Notes: generated by a model from the letters alone, not told the origin. A stretch of 64,000 nt of DNA from an uncultured Bacteroidales bacterium (GCA_934695325.1 CAKUVD010000007.1:96721-160720), one strand, 5' to 3'. Positions 45,185-54,232 are shown, counted from the stretch's first letter. A program made the numbers and translations.

Positions 45185-46888
45185 ATGAGAAAGACCATTT
45201 TTTCCGCAGCTATCTGCGCTGCCTGCCTCTGCGGCAGTCCTTCGACATACGCACAGACATATACACAGACGCCTGTAACCGTATCCAAAGAGAAAGTCAA
45301 GGGAAGTGACGGCAAGATCTACTGGTCCCACGTGGTCCTGGAGAAGCAGACGCTGTTTTCCATAGCCAAGGCTTACGGCGTGACCGTGAATGACATCATA
45401 AAGGCGAACCCGGACATTGACCTGAAGGACGAAGGATTGAAGAAAAATGCCATAATTCTCATCCCGGCGACAGGCACCGCCTCCACCCCAAAGGCTTCCG
45501 AACCACAGGCGGAACAGAAGCCTCAGGCCGAAAAAACATCCGTCAAGGCAGATGATGGCGAGACAGTGCACGTGGTCAAATGGTTCGAGGACATCGACGA
45601 TATAGCGATCAAGTATTCCGTCCCGGTCGATATTCTTATGGAATACAACGGCCTCACCAGCAAGAAGCTGAAGAACAGACAGAAACTTCGCATACCGTCA
45701 GCCTCGGAGGTGAGGAGACTGTCGGAAAGACATCCGTCCGTGCAGCCGAGACAGGAGGAACACAATGCAACACCAGCAGAGACGACAGGAAAAGACGACA
45801 AGAAGGACGGCAAGGACAATGCTTATGAGGCATTCCGCCCCGCATCAAGCGTAAACGCCCTCCTGATGCTTCCTTTCAACGCCTCGTCGGCAAGTCCGAG
45901 CGAGACCAACCTGGACTTCTACAGCGGCGTACTGATGGCTGTCAAAGACCTGAGCGAAGAAGGCATCAGCATTGACCTGAGCACATACGATGTCGCCGGG
46001 AACAATATGCCGGTCACCACGGATAGATTCAGGGCAAGCGACTTCTCCATAGGCCCGGTAAACACTGAAGGCATAACAAAAGCGCTCTCTGCGGCACCGG
46101 ACAGGACATTCATCATCTCCCCTCTCGACCACCGCACCGCATCTTTGGTATCCTCCCACAAGAACCTGATACAGGCCCCGGCGTCTCAAGAAATGCAGTA
46201 CAATGACCTCCTGAAATGGCTGAAAAGTGAAAAGGCCGGCGGAGACAAATTCATCGTCATAAGCGAAAAAGGCGCCGCAGCGACTTCACAGATAACGCTT
46301 ATGAACCGGGCAATCGAAAATTCCGGACTTCAGTGCTCCAGATATTCATATAACATTCTCGAAGGCAGGAATGCGGCCAACACGATCGGATCACTTATGA
46401 CAAAAACCGGAACTAACAGAGTGATAATCAACTCGGAAAGTGAGGCTTTCGTCAATGATGCCATACGAAATCTGGATATGCTGGTGTACAGGAAATTCAA
46501 TGTCGTGCTATACAGCCAGTCAAAGGTACGCTCATTCGAGACCATTGACGTAGACAACCTCCACAATCTGAAGACACGCATATCTACGGCATATTATATC
46601 GACTATGCAAGCCCGGCGGTCAAGAAATTCCTTATGCGGTACAGGGCGCTCTACAATACGGAGCCTACTCAGTTCTCATATCAGGGGTATGACCTGGCAT
46701 ATTTCTTCATAAAGATGAAGGCCACATACGGGACGACGTGGATGGAGCACGTAGCGACAATGGGGAACACTCCGCTTATGCAGACAGACTTCCTCTTCCG
46801 CGAGGCCGGTAACGGAGGTTATGTAAACGAAGGAATCCGCCGTATCGTCTACGGCCCGGATTACACAATCAGAATAGTAAGGAGATAA
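45185..46888 (+). CDS. LysM protein with periplasmic-binding (LpoA-like) domain
   Basis: The 567-residue protein has a signal peptide (MRKTIFSAAICAACLCG...YAQ) and two LysM-like peptidoglycan-binding modules: VVLEKQTLFSIAKAYGVTVN near 50 and a more diverged one near 127-170 (DILMEYNGLTSKKLKNRQKLRIP). A charged linker leads to a type I periplasmic-binding fold (about 225-560; VNALLMLPF, LDFYSGVLMAVKDL, FQYQG-type region near 500). The architecture recalls LpoA or amino-acid receptor folds adapted to the cell wall. The role is unknown; a cell-wall sensor or activator is possible. It ends in a hairpin shared with the convergent recN. Confidence 0.85.
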   Translation: MRKTIFSAAICAACLCGSPSTYAQTYTQTPVTVSKEKVKGSDGKIYWSHVVLEKQTLFSIAKAYGVTVNDIIKANPDIDLKDEGLKKNAIILIPATGTASTPKASEPQAEQKPQAEKTSVKADDGETVHVVKWFEDIDDIAIKYSVPVDILMEYNGLTSKKLKNRQKLRIPSASEVRRLSERHPSVQPRQEEHNATPAETTGKDDKKDGKDNAYEAFRPASSVNALLMLPFNASSASPSETNLDFYSGVLMAVKDLSEEGISIDLSTYDVAGNNMPVTTDRFRASDFSIGPVNTEGITKALSAAPDRTFIISPLDHRTASLVSSHKNLIQAPASQEMQYNDLLKWLKSEKAGGDKFIVISEKGAAATSQITLMNRAIENSGLQCSRYSYNILEGRNAANTIGSLMTKTGTNRVIINSESEAFVNDAIRNLDMLVYRKFNVVLYSQSKVRSFETIDVDNLHNLKTRISTAYYIDYASPAVKKFLMRYRALYNTEPTQFSYQGYDLAYFFIKMKATYGTTWMEHVATMGNTPLMQTDFLFREAGNGGYVNEGIRRIVYGPDYTIRIVRR

Positions 46889-46898
46889 CTCTCCTTAC
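46877..46898. terminator. Hairpin between LysM gene and recN
   Basis: GTAAGGAG (46877-46884) and CTCCTTAC (46891-46898) form a perfect 8-bp stem that includes the LysM gene's stop codon and ends 1 base before the recN stop. There is no clear T-run, so termination strength is uncertain. Confidence 0.45.
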
Positions 46899-46899
46899 G

Positions 46900-48597
46900 T
46901 TACGATTCTCTTGATTTTCCGAGGAGCGACCTTGCATTGGCTATGGCTTCAGGGGTGACAGTGGCTCCGCTCAATATGCGGGCGATTTCCATAAGCCTCT
47001 CTTCACCGGAAATCTGACGGATTGATGTGACAGCACGGTCATCCGGACCGAATGTCTTCGTCACGATATAATGTGCGTCACCTTTGGCTGCGACTTGTGG
47101 AAGATGCGTGATGGCGAACACCTGCATATTCTCCCCCATCGAGCATATCATCGAGCCCATCTTGTCCGCCACACTTCCCGATACACCTGTGTCGATCTCA
47201 TCGAATATCATCGTCGGCATATTCGTATATCTGGCCATCATAGCCTTCATACACAGCATAATACGAGACATCTCACCTCCGGATGCACATTTGGCCACAT
47301 CCACAGGATTCTTTCCGGTAGAGGAGAACCTGAACAGGACAGAGTCGGAACCTGACGTCCCTGGGTCCGTCGATTCGAGGACGACATCGAAAACGGCACG
47401 TTCCAGCTCCAGCGAATGTATCGACTCGGAGATGGCGGCGGAAAAGCCTGGAGTGGCCGCCGCCCGTGCGGAGTGCAAACGCTTGCAGATTTCCGAATGC
47501 TCCTTTTCAGCCAAAGAAATCTCGCTTAACAGTTCGTCTCTGCGTGATTCCAGGGCTTCAGTCCCGGACAATGACTTCCCGAATCCGTCTCTCACGGCGA
47601 TGAGTTCCTCGACAGTGGAGCAGCTATGCTTCTTCATAAGGCCGTAAAGGAGGGAAAGACGTTCCTCCACCTGCGCAAGACGTTCATCAGACACTTCCAT
47701 ACCTGATTCAAGTCCGGATATTTCAGACAGGATGTCATCCAGTTCCAGGCGCGCCGATTCCAGCCGTTCCGAGAGACCTGACGCTTCCTGCATATATGGG
47801 GCAATCTTGTCAAGCAATCTTGATGATTCCTTCAGAAGGGCATCCACGGACATACGCTCCCCGTCATCTTGCGGGGCCAGGCAGTTTTCCACCTGGTAAA
47901 ACGCCGACTTTATCTCCTCCGCATTCGCAAGCTGCTTCTGCTCTGATTCCAGAGAATCGAGTTCACCGGCCTCGAGGCGAGCCTCGTCCAGCTGCCTGAA
48001 CTGAGCTTCATTATAATCCTGCTCGGCGATGAGCCTGCGAAGCCTGTCCTTGACATCCGACAGCTCAGACCTCAACTCCGAAAGCCTCCGATAGGCCTCA
48101 GAACAAGCAACGACCAGGTCAATGTCCCCAGCATAATGATCCAGCATCGACATCTGGAACACCTTGTCGCGCAACAACATCGTCTCGTGCTGGCTATGAA
48201 TGTCCACAAGCCTTGAAGACAATGCAGAAAGCACCTTCAGCGGAGCCGGAGAATCATTAATGAACGTACGTGATCGCCCGTTTGAATTCAGCACGCGCCT
48301 TATGACCAGACTTCCCTTGCCATTCTCCGGTTCAAAGTCGATTTCATTGTGGTCAAGGAATTCTCTCAGATTCCCGTCGCCGTCACCGACAACGAATTCA
48401 GCCTCCACTATGCAGTTGTCGCCGGAAGCGCCTATGACTGAAGCGTCGGCCTTTCCTCCGAGCAGAAGAGACAATGCACCCAATATGATGGACTTTCCGG
48501 CACCGGTCTGACCTGTAATAATGACTAGACCCGCAGGAAATTCTATATCCAGCGAGTCTATCAATACATAGTTCTTTATATGAAGGGATCTGAGCAT
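46900..48597 (-). CDS. recN: DNA repair protein RecN
   Basis: RecN is an SMC-like ATPase of double-strand break repair. The 565-residue protein starts MLRSLHIKNYVLIDSLDIEF, has the Walker A motif GQTGAGKS at 29-36, a long coiled-coil (about 150-370), and the C-terminal ATPase half with CASGGEMSRIMLCMKAMM and PTMIFDEIDTGVSG. It is the last gene of the trxB-bamD-rpoZ-recN group; the start is 30 bases after rpoZ. Confidence 0.96.
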   Translation of the reverse strand: MLRSLHIKNYVLIDSLDIEFPAGLVIITGQTGAGKSIILGALSLLLGGKADASVIGASGDNCIVEAEFVVGDGDGNLREFLDHNEIDFEPENGKGSLVIRRVLNSNGRSRTFINDSPAPLKVLSALSSRLVDIHSQHETMLLRDKVFQMSMLDHYAGDIDLVVACSEAYRRLSELRSELSDVKDRLRRLIAEQDYNEAQFRQLDEARLEAGELDSLESEQKQLANAEEIKSAFYQVENCLAPQDDGERMSVDALLKESSRLLDKIAPYMQEASGLSERLESARLELDDILSEISGLESGMEVSDERLAQVEERLSLLYGLMKKHSCSTVEELIAVRDGFGKSLSGTEALESRRDELLSEISLAEKEHSEICKRLHSARAAATPGFSAAISESIHSLELERAVFDVVLESTDPGTSGSDSVLFRFSSTGKNPVDVAKCASGGEMSRIMLCMKAMMARYTNMPTMIFDEIDTGVSGSVADKMGSMICSMGENMQVFAITHLPQVAAKGDAHYIVTKTFGPDDRAVTSIRQISGEERLMEIARILSGATVTPEAIANARSLLGKSRES

Positions 48598-48627
48598 AAG
48601 CCAGTCACATTTCAGAAGCCGCAGGGA

Positions 48628-48996
48628 CTATTCTTCCGAAGCAGGCTTCTTGTTTTCAGACTCCTCGGCCACAGCGTCCTCAGAATCGTGTTTTGCCATC
48701 CTGTATGTCAGCTCATTGTTCTCGAACTCAGAAATGGCCACGAGGACCGGCTTAGGCTGCCTTTCATAATACTTGGAGATTTCTATCTGCTCTCTGTTCT
48801 CGAAGACCTCGTCCATAGAATCGCGGTCATTCTTGAAGTCTTCAAGTTTCTTGTTGAGTTCCTTTTTCTCTGCGAGGGCGATCTGATTGGCCCTCTTGTA
48901 CAGAACTACTACCGTCTCATAGATATTCCCTGTAGGAGCTGCGAGATTCTTCACATCCCTGGTGATAGTGTTCTGAGGTACGTTTTTCTTATCCAT
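48628..48996 (-). CDS. rpoZ: RNA polymerase omega subunit, Bacteroidetes type
   Basis: The 122-residue protein fits the Bacteroidetes RpoZ family: TITRDVKNLAAPTGNIYETV, the RANQIA motif typical of omega, and VFENREQIEISKYYERQPKP. Omega helps assemble RNA polymerase and takes part in ppGpp response in other bacteria. The tail is acidic (DSEDAVAEESENKKPASEE). Its place between bamD and recN is conserved in Bacteroidales, although the coaBC gene often found before recN is absent here. Confidence 0.88.
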   Translation of the reverse strand: MDKKNVPQNTITRDVKNLAAPTGNIYETVVVLYKRANQIALAEKKELNKKLEDFKNDRDSMDEVFENREQIEISKYYERQPKPVLVAISEFENNELTYRMAKHDSEDAVAEESENKKPASEE

Positions 48997-49083
48997 ATTT
49001 TCGTTATAAATAATCTTGTCCGAGCCTATTCTCCGGCCCTCTGATTATATATACCCGCCCTGTCCGGGCAAGGTTTCAAAATT

Positions 49084-49959
49084 TTATTTTCGTCTCGCCT
49101 CGGCCTTTCTTTCCTTCTCGAAAGACTTGTCATCACCGGCGATATCCTCATCCGATCCGACATAGCGGCCGAGAGCCTTCTGCGCCCTGGCATATAACGT
49201 CTTGAGTTCCTTCGTGTAAGGAGACTCCTGGATTTCACCTATGAAGTTAAGGTAATCGTCAATGAAGACCAGGTAGCGCTCCTTCTGTTTAGCCGGCACG
49301 CTCAACTGTGCATATTTATAAGACGACTTGGCGATATAATACAGTATGTCCTCGCGATAGATATTATCCGCATTGTCCTTCAATGTGTTGCGAAAGGCGA
49401 CCCTGGCGGCCTTGTAGTCTTCCATATTGTAATAGAGCCTGGCTGCCTCGAACGCCTTCTTGTCCAGACGTGAGTTGAGATCCTTCAGCATTGCGTCGCA
49501 CTCATCCCTGTGCTCATTGTTCCCATAGTCCTTCTCATATTCATTGATAGCACTTATGGCCACCCTGGTAGGATTCTGGTCCAGTTCATACCGGTAAGTG
49601 GACTTGTAGAGACAGTCGATCCTGAGGAAACGCGCGTCTTCAGCGAACGGGCTCCTCGGGAAATTGGTCACGAATCTGTCGAAGTTAGCCTCCGCAGTCA
49701 CATAATCCCTGTTCCTGTAATTGCTGAGCCCCCAATAATACTGCACGGTATCATCTCTCTCGGTGCCATCCGTGAGCACGGACATCGACTCGAAAAGAGA
49801 TGCGGCCTTCTGGTATTTTCCTTTATCGAACAGTTCGAACGCCGCCTTGTACTTGGCATCCACATCATTGCTGGAAAGCAATGTGTCATACTGTGATTTG
49901 CAGGCCACAGCAGCCAGCGCCACAGCAGCGCCCAAGATTAATTTTTCTGCAGATTTCAT
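49084..49959 (-). CDS. bamD: Outer-membrane assembly lipoprotein BamD
   Basis: The 291-residue protein has a lipoprotein signal (MKSAEKLILGAAVALAAVAC, Cys20) and TPR-like helical repeats (about 35-270; AFELFDKGKYQKAASLFE, ANFDRFVTNFPRSPFAEDA). This is the layout of BamD, the essential lipoprotein of the BAM complex that works with BamA. It starts 3 bases after the trxB stop, so the two are cotranscribed. The last 25 residues are charged and probably disordered. Confidence 0.93.
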   Translation of the reverse strand: MKSAEKLILGAAVALAAVACKSQYDTLLSSNDVDAKYKAAFELFDKGKYQKAASLFESMSVLTDGTERDDTVQYYWGLSNYRNRDYVTAEANFDRFVTNFPRSPFAEDARFLRIDCLYKSTYRYELDQNPTRVAISAINEYEKDYGNNEHRDECDAMLKDLNSRLDKKAFEAARLYYNMEDYKAARVAFRNTLKDNADNIYREDILYYIAKSSYKYAQLSVPAKQKERYLVFIDDYLNFIGEIQESPYTKELKTLYARAQKALGRYVGSDEDIAGDDKSFEKERKAEARRK

Positions 49960-49962
49960 CTT

Positions 49963-50895
49963 TTACTTCAAGTTATGCGAATTAATGAACCTTTCCACAT
50001 CCAGGGCGGCGCGGCATCCTGAAGCAGCCGCCGTAATCGCCTGTCTGTAAGATGGATCCTGAACGTCTCCGGCGGCGAATACGCCTTCCACATCGGTAGC
50101 GGAAGTCTTGCCTTTCGTGATGATGTAGCCGTTCTCGTCCACCGAGAGCCATTCTCTGAAAATGTCAGAGTTAGGATGATGCCCTATGCCCAGGAAAAAC
50201 CCGTCGATACGGATATCAAAAACCTCGCCATCTTTTCTAACGAGCCTGGCCCCGGTCACACCGCTGTCATCACCGAGCACCTCCTGCGTGTTGCAATTCC
50301 ATAGGACTTCAATATTCGGAGTGGAAAGCACCCTCTCCTGCATAGCCTTGGACGCCCTGAACACATCCCGGCGCACAATCATATATACCTTGCGGCACAT
50401 ATTGGCGAGATATGTAGCTTCTTCACACGCCGTATCGCCTCCGCCGACTACAGCGACATCCTTCTTTCTGTAGAAGAATCCGTCACAAGTGGCGCACGCA
50501 GACACTCCAAGCCCCTTGTACTTCTGCTCCGAAGGCAGACCAAGATATTTCGCCGTGGCGCCAGTGGCTATCACCAATGTCTCCGCAAGTATCTCGCTCC
50601 CCCTGTCATCAACAATCTTGAACGGACGAGATGAAAGGTCGGCCGAGACAATGCGCCCGGGACGTATCTCCGCTCCGAAACGTGCCGCCTGCGCCTTCAT
50701 CGAAGCCATAAGAGCATTGGCATCGACACCGTTCTCGAATCCAGGATAGTTCTCGACGACAGTGGTGGTGGTAAGCTGACCGCCCGGTTCCATTCCTTCA
50801 TAAAGGACAGTTGGTATGCCGGCCCTGCCAGTATATATGGCTGAGGTATAGCCTGCCGGGCCGGAACCGGCTATAAGGCATTTTATATGTTCCAT
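49963..50895 (-). CDS. trxB: Thioredoxin reductase
   Basis: It reduces thioredoxin with NADPH. From the ATG at 50895 (MEHIKCLIAGSGPAGYTSAI) it has 310 residues. The FAD-binding GSGPAG is at 11-16, the redox-active pair CATC at 134-137, the NADPH loop VVGGGDTACEEA, and the C-terminal VFAAGDVQD. A start four codons earlier (50907) is possible. It is the first gene of trxB-bamD-rpoZ-recN and is divergent from a Fur-family gene. Confidence 0.96.
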   Translation of the reverse strand: MEHIKCLIAGSGPAGYTSAIYTGRAGIPTVLYEGMEPGGQLTTTTVVENYPGFENGVDANALMASMKAQAARFGAEIRPGRIVSADLSSRPFKIVDDRGSEILAETLVIATGATAKYLGLPSEQKYKGLGVSACATCDGFFYRKKDVAVVGGGDTACEEATYLANMCRKVYMIVRRDVFRASKAMQERVLSTPNIEVLWNCNTQEVLGDDSGVTGARLVRKDGEVFDIRIDGFFLGIGHHPNSDIFREWLSVDENGYIITKGKTSATDVEGVFAAGDVQDPSYRQAITAAASGCRAALDVERFINSHNLK

Positions 50896-50917
50896 AATTT
50901 TCGTCATTTACAACTTG

Positions 50918-50925
50918 CAAATATA
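50918..50925 (-). promoter_or_regulatory. -7 box (TATATTTG) for the trxB operon
   Basis: TATATTTG on the minus strand matches TAnnTTTG exactly, 22 bases before the trxB ATG. No clear -33 box is present. Confidence 0.6.
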
Positions 50926-51005
50926 CGGTTTTTTCGTCACATCGCACCAGGCCTCGGATCTTGGAAAAAGATTTGTCTACAGGATGTAGATAATCGCGAA
51001 TAATC

Positions 51006-51035
51006 TTTGATTAATCAGAAATATTGCTAACTTTG
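51006..51035 (+). promoter_or_regulatory. Promoter of the Fur-family gene with overlapping palindrome
   Basis: TTTG (51006-51009) and TAACTTTG (51028-51035) are 18 bases apart. The perfect palindrome TGATTAATCA (51008-51017) overlaps the -33 box and is a candidate operator for autoregulation. The promoter position places the start codon at 51059 and not at the GTG at 51035. Confidence 0.65.
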
Positions 51036-51058
51036 TGAAAATCAATGTACGCCCAATA

Positions 51059-51538
51059 ATGATTAGACAAACGCACAAAGCCCCGGATATGGAAGAGTTC
51101 AAGAAGCTGCTCAAGAAGCACTCTCTGAAAGCCACTCAGCAAAGGCTCGCCGTCCATAAAGCAATGCTGAGCCTGGGGCACGCATCGGCGGATATGGTGG
51201 CTGACGAGATAAAGAAAGAGGACACTACCAACGTGACAGTGGCATCCGTATATAATATCCTTTCCCAGATAGCACAGCTCGGCATATATAACCGGAGGAT
51301 GAGTTCCAACAGCAAGATGTATTTCGACGTGAACACGTTCAAGCACATTCATCTGTACGACCACGTGAACAACACGTTCAAGGACGTGATAGATGACGAG
51401 CTCGTGGCATATGTCGCAGAAGCCTTGATGAAAAGGAAATACAAGGGATACCGCATAGAAGACGTAGACATACAGATCGTCTGCCGTCCGAGCAGGCATT
51501 ACAACAGGACTGCGACAACAGAGAGAGATGACTCTTGA
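51059..51538 (+). CDS. Fur-family regulator lacking the CxxC zinc site
   Basis: The 159-residue protein has the Fur winged-helix domain (KKLLKKHSLKATQQRLAVHKAML, then TNVTVASVYNILSQIAQLGI) and a short dimerisation domain. The His-rich metal segment reads KHIHLYDHVNNTFKDVID. The CxxC pair that binds structural zinc in most Fur and PerR proteins is absent, and only one cysteine occurs in the protein (near residue 141, IVCRPSRH). This recalls Irr-type members. Divergence from thioredoxin reductase suggests a peroxide or redox role, but metal-dependent iron control is equally open. Confidence 0.85.
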   Translation: MIRQTHKAPDMEEFKKLLKKHSLKATQQRLAVHKAMLSLGHASADMVADEIKKEDTTNVTVASVYNILSQIAQLGIYNRRMSSNSKMYFDVNTFKHIHLYDHVNNTFKDVIDDELVAYVAEALMKRKYKGYRIEDVDIQIVCRPSRHYNRTATTERDDS

Positions 51539-51564
51539 CAACGCACCTGGCAAAGACCGGACTT

Positions 51565-52350
51565 ATGAGATACTATATTATCAACTTCCTGAGGATTGCC
51601 GCCGCAATCTTCCTCATCTGCCTTTCAGCAGGATGCGGAAAAGACACGAATGCCATTTATCAGGACACGACGATGGCATTCGTCACTGGAGAGTCAGTGA
51701 TAAGCACAGATGCAGGACTCACATATAACATCACATCATCCAATAAAGACCTGACGCAGGAGTTCGGCACCAGGATATATGCCGTATGCTCCGTGGAAGA
51801 ATGCCTTGACGATGCAGGCAAGACATTCAACGTCAAGCTGCTGAACTACACCGTGCCGATAAGCGGAGCGCCACTGGACGCGACAGCGGGCGAGTTCGAC
51901 AGGTCCCTATGGCAAGATGCAGTCTCAGTCAATGAAGCCTGGATTTCAGGAGGTTACCTCAATGTCCTATGCACCTGGATCGGGCATAGGGGCTCCTCCG
52001 TAGAGCAAGAGACAGCGCTCGTATACAACGGCACCGTGGCGGACACCGTATCATTCTCACTGGTGCATAATTCCGAGGGTGAAGGCCTTTATGAAGACAG
52101 CGCAAGCAAGACAGACTTCGTCACGATAAAAAAGATGGCCACATTCCCAGTCCAGGAATTTCTCCCTTCAAGGAATGTGGTCATAAGACTTGACTGGGTC
52201 TGGCACAAGTCTGACGGTATATATATCTACCCGGAGACCGAGCCTCAGTCTGAAGAACTGGAGTATTATTTCTCAGGTGACTCTGCAGCGGCGTCAGCAG
52301 AACCCTCGACAAAAGCGATTATCTCGCCCTTCACGACTTTGCTGCCTTGA
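51565..52350 (+). CDS. NigD-like lipoprotein
   Basis: From the ATG at 51565 it has 261 residues, with a lipoprotein signal ending LICLSAGC (Cys24). The mature part is strand-rich and fits the NigD-like family of Bacteroidetes (TRIYAVCSVEE, VSVNEAWISGGYLNV, and the late VIRLDWVWHKSDGIYIYPE). The family has no proven function. The last 28 codons (52266-52350) overlap the 3' end of the convergent carboxyltransferase gene, and the final residues STKAIISPFTTLLP look like readthrough of antisense sequence. A TTG start at 51535 overlapping the Fur gene's stop is also possible. Confidence 0.8.
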   Translation: MRYYIINFLRIAAAIFLICLSAGCGKDTNAIYQDTTMAFVTGESVISTDAGLTYNITSSNKDLTQEFGTRIYAVCSVEECLDDAGKTFNVKLLNYTVPISGAPLDATAGEFDRSLWQDAVSVNEAWISGGYLNVLCTWIGHRGSSVEQETALVYNGTVADTVSFSLVHNSEGEGLYEDSASKTDFVTIKKMATFPVQEFLPSRNVVIRLDWVWHKSDGIYIYPETEPQSEELEYYFSGDSAAASAEPSTKAIISPFTTLLP

Positions 52351-54083
52351 GCCCCTGTCACGGCCACTACCCTTCCGTCCACAGCCGGGACAACGTCTTC
52401 CATACCATAATACGTCTGGACATACCCCATAGCCCTTCCTGCTTTCACTTCAGTGCCGGCTATCGGCGCCTTTGAGTCGTCATCCACATCCAGCTGCCAC
52501 ATCAGCTGACCTTTGGCAGGAGCCTGAACAGGTACTGCGTGAGGATATCTGCGTGCATATTCCTCCACATCGAACTTAGGCATCTCCACAACTGGACGGA
52601 CAACATTGATCGGCGCGCCGGCCTTAGCCTTCAGGTCGTTCAGTTCTGCATTGAACCTCTCCTTGGCCACCCCGCTCTTATAATCGCGGTACTGCCTCTC
52701 GTGCATAGCCAGTTCAAAGAGTTCCTCCTGATCCTGACCTTCATCCCATCCCTCATCCTTCATCATCTGGCGGAACTTCGGCAACTCGTCCGGATACATA
52801 TCCTGAGGATTGCCAGTATAGAATTCAAGACCTTTCTCCCTGGCCAGGTCAATGATTTCAGGCGCAAGTTTTCCAGGGAGCCGCCCCATACGTCCGAGAA
52901 TCATATTCCACGTATCCTTGTCGATGGTCGTCCATCTAGGCTTTCCGTTGAGCACATTCAGCAGGTTCATAAGCGACGTGTTCTTCACATACTGGCTGAA
53001 AGGTGTGACAAGTGGTGGATAGCCAAGTCTTGGCCATACGTACTGGACTTCATCGAAGAGTTTGACCATCAGTGTGTCAAGGCTGATCTCAGGACGTCCG
53101 TGCGCACGTTCGGAAGCGTTGATGGCAGCCTGGAACCCCTTCAGGTCGGCCATCATTGACCCCATCATTCCGCCAGGAAGCCCACAACCCACGAGCAGCG
53201 AGGACATAAGTTTGTTGGCCGGATTTATCCAGTAGCCGAGGAAGTCGTCAATGAATTTCTGAGTAAGCCGGCGCACTTCCATATAAGCGTCCATATTCAG
53301 GTCCTTCACCAGGAAGCCGTCAGCACGCATCATCTCTCTGATCGTGATGACATCCGGATGTATCTTGCCCCAAGACAGAGGTTCAACTGCCACGTCCAGA
53401 TAGTCAGCTCCGGCACGTGCCACTTCCAGCATTGACGCAGGAGAGAATCCAGGGCCGGTGTGTCCGTGGTACTGCACGAGGATATGAGGGTACTTCTTCT
53501 TTATGCAGCTTGTGAGCTCGGCGAGGAAAGTCGGGCGACCTACGCCGGCCATATCTTTAAGGCATATTTCATCACAGCCGTACTCCACGACCTTGTCCAC
53601 CACGCCCATATAATACTCCACTGTATGCACAGGAGAATTGGTGATGGAAAGGGCCACCTGGGAGACCATCCCGGCTTTTTTTGCAAACTCGACCGAGAGC
53701 CTGAGGTTTCTGTGGTCGTTCAGTCCGCAGAATGACCTGGCGATATCAGTGCCCTGAGCCTTCTTCACCTTGAACATCAGTTCGCGTACATCTGCCGGAA
53801 CCGGATTCATTCTCAACGCATTGAGTCCCCTCTCAAGCATATGTGTCTGGATGCCGGCCTTATGGAACGGGGCTGTCCATCTTCGCACCGCCTTGTTAGG
53901 ATTCTCGCCAAAAAGCAGATTCACCTGCTCAAATGCTCCTCCGTTCGTCTCTACCCTGTCGAAACAGCCCATATCAATGATCGCCGGAGCGACCTCTTCA
54001 AGCTGATCGACACGAGGGACATACTTTCCTGACGACTGCCACATATCCCTGTAAACCAGTGAGAATTTTATTTCTCTTGCCAT
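52266..54083 (-). CDS. OadA/PycB-like carboxyltransferase with a biotinyl-like domain lacking the biotin lysine
   Basis: The 605-residue protein has the carboxyltransferase TIM barrel of oxaloacetate decarboxylase alpha / pyruvate carboxylase B: start FSLVYRDMWQSSGKYVPR, CLKDMAGVGRP near 170 with its catalytic lysine, and YHGHTGPG with metal-binding histidines. A conserved helical domain (about 310-470) follows. The C-terminal 75 residues look like a biotinyl/lipoyl hairpin (VPAVDGRVVAVTGAQG), but where AMKM should be it reads QTYYGMED, with no lysine. A separate carrier protein would then be needed. The leader is long and structured. The 3' end overlaps the convergent NigD-like gene. Confidence 0.9.
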   Translation of the reverse strand: MAREIKFSLVYRDMWQSSGKYVPRVDQLEEVAPAIIDMGCFDRVETNGGAFEQVNLLFGENPNKAVRRWTAPFHKAGIQTHMLERGLNALRMNPVPADVRELMFKVKKAQGTDIARSFCGLNDHRNLRLSVEFAKKAGMVSQVALSITNSPVHTVEYYMGVVDKVVEYGCDEICLKDMAGVGRPTFLAELTSCIKKKYPHILVQYHGHTGPGFSPASMLEVARAGADYLDVAVEPLSWGKIHPDVITIREMMRADGFLVKDLNMDAYMEVRRLTQKFIDDFLGYWINPANKLMSSLLVGCGLPGGMMGSMMADLKGFQAAINASERAHGRPEISLDTLMVKLFDEVQYVWPRLGYPPLVTPFSQYVKNTSLMNLLNVLNGKPRWTTIDKDTWNMILGRMGRLPGKLAPEIIDLAREKGLEFYTGNPQDMYPDELPKFRQMMKDEGWDEGQDQEELFELAMHERQYRDYKSGVAKERFNAELNDLKAKAGAPINVVRPVVEMPKFDVEEYARRYPHAVPVQAPAKGQLMWQLDVDDDSKAPIAGTEVKAGRAMGYVQTYYGMEDVVPAVDGRVVAVTGAQGSKVVKGEIIAFVEGSADAAAESPEK

Positions 54084-54184
54084 ATCATCATATATTTTGT
54101 TTGTTAATAATGCCAGGCTGTCGCTCCGTGCGGATAAGCCGCAGAACAGTCAGGGCGCACTGCCCCAAGGCCTGACCCCTTAAA

Positions 54185-54223
54185 AGATGCAGCCTCGTTT
54201 ATGTTTTTGAGGTTCAGGCATCT
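54185..54223 (-). promoter_or_regulatory. Hairpin in the leader of the carboxyltransferase gene (possible attenuator)
   Basis: AGATGC (54185-54190) pairs with GCATCT (54218-54223), and inner CCTC (54193-54196) pairs with GAGG (54209-54212). On the minus strand the stem is followed by TTTT. It starts only a few bases after the predicted transcription start and more than 100 bases before the ATG. Confidence 0.4.
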
Positions 54224-54232
54224 TCTAACTCG

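Noticed and set aside
51035..51058. GTG at 51035 as start of the Fur-family gene
   Set aside because: It lies inside the -7 box; the transcript would begin after it. The ATG at 51059 fits.
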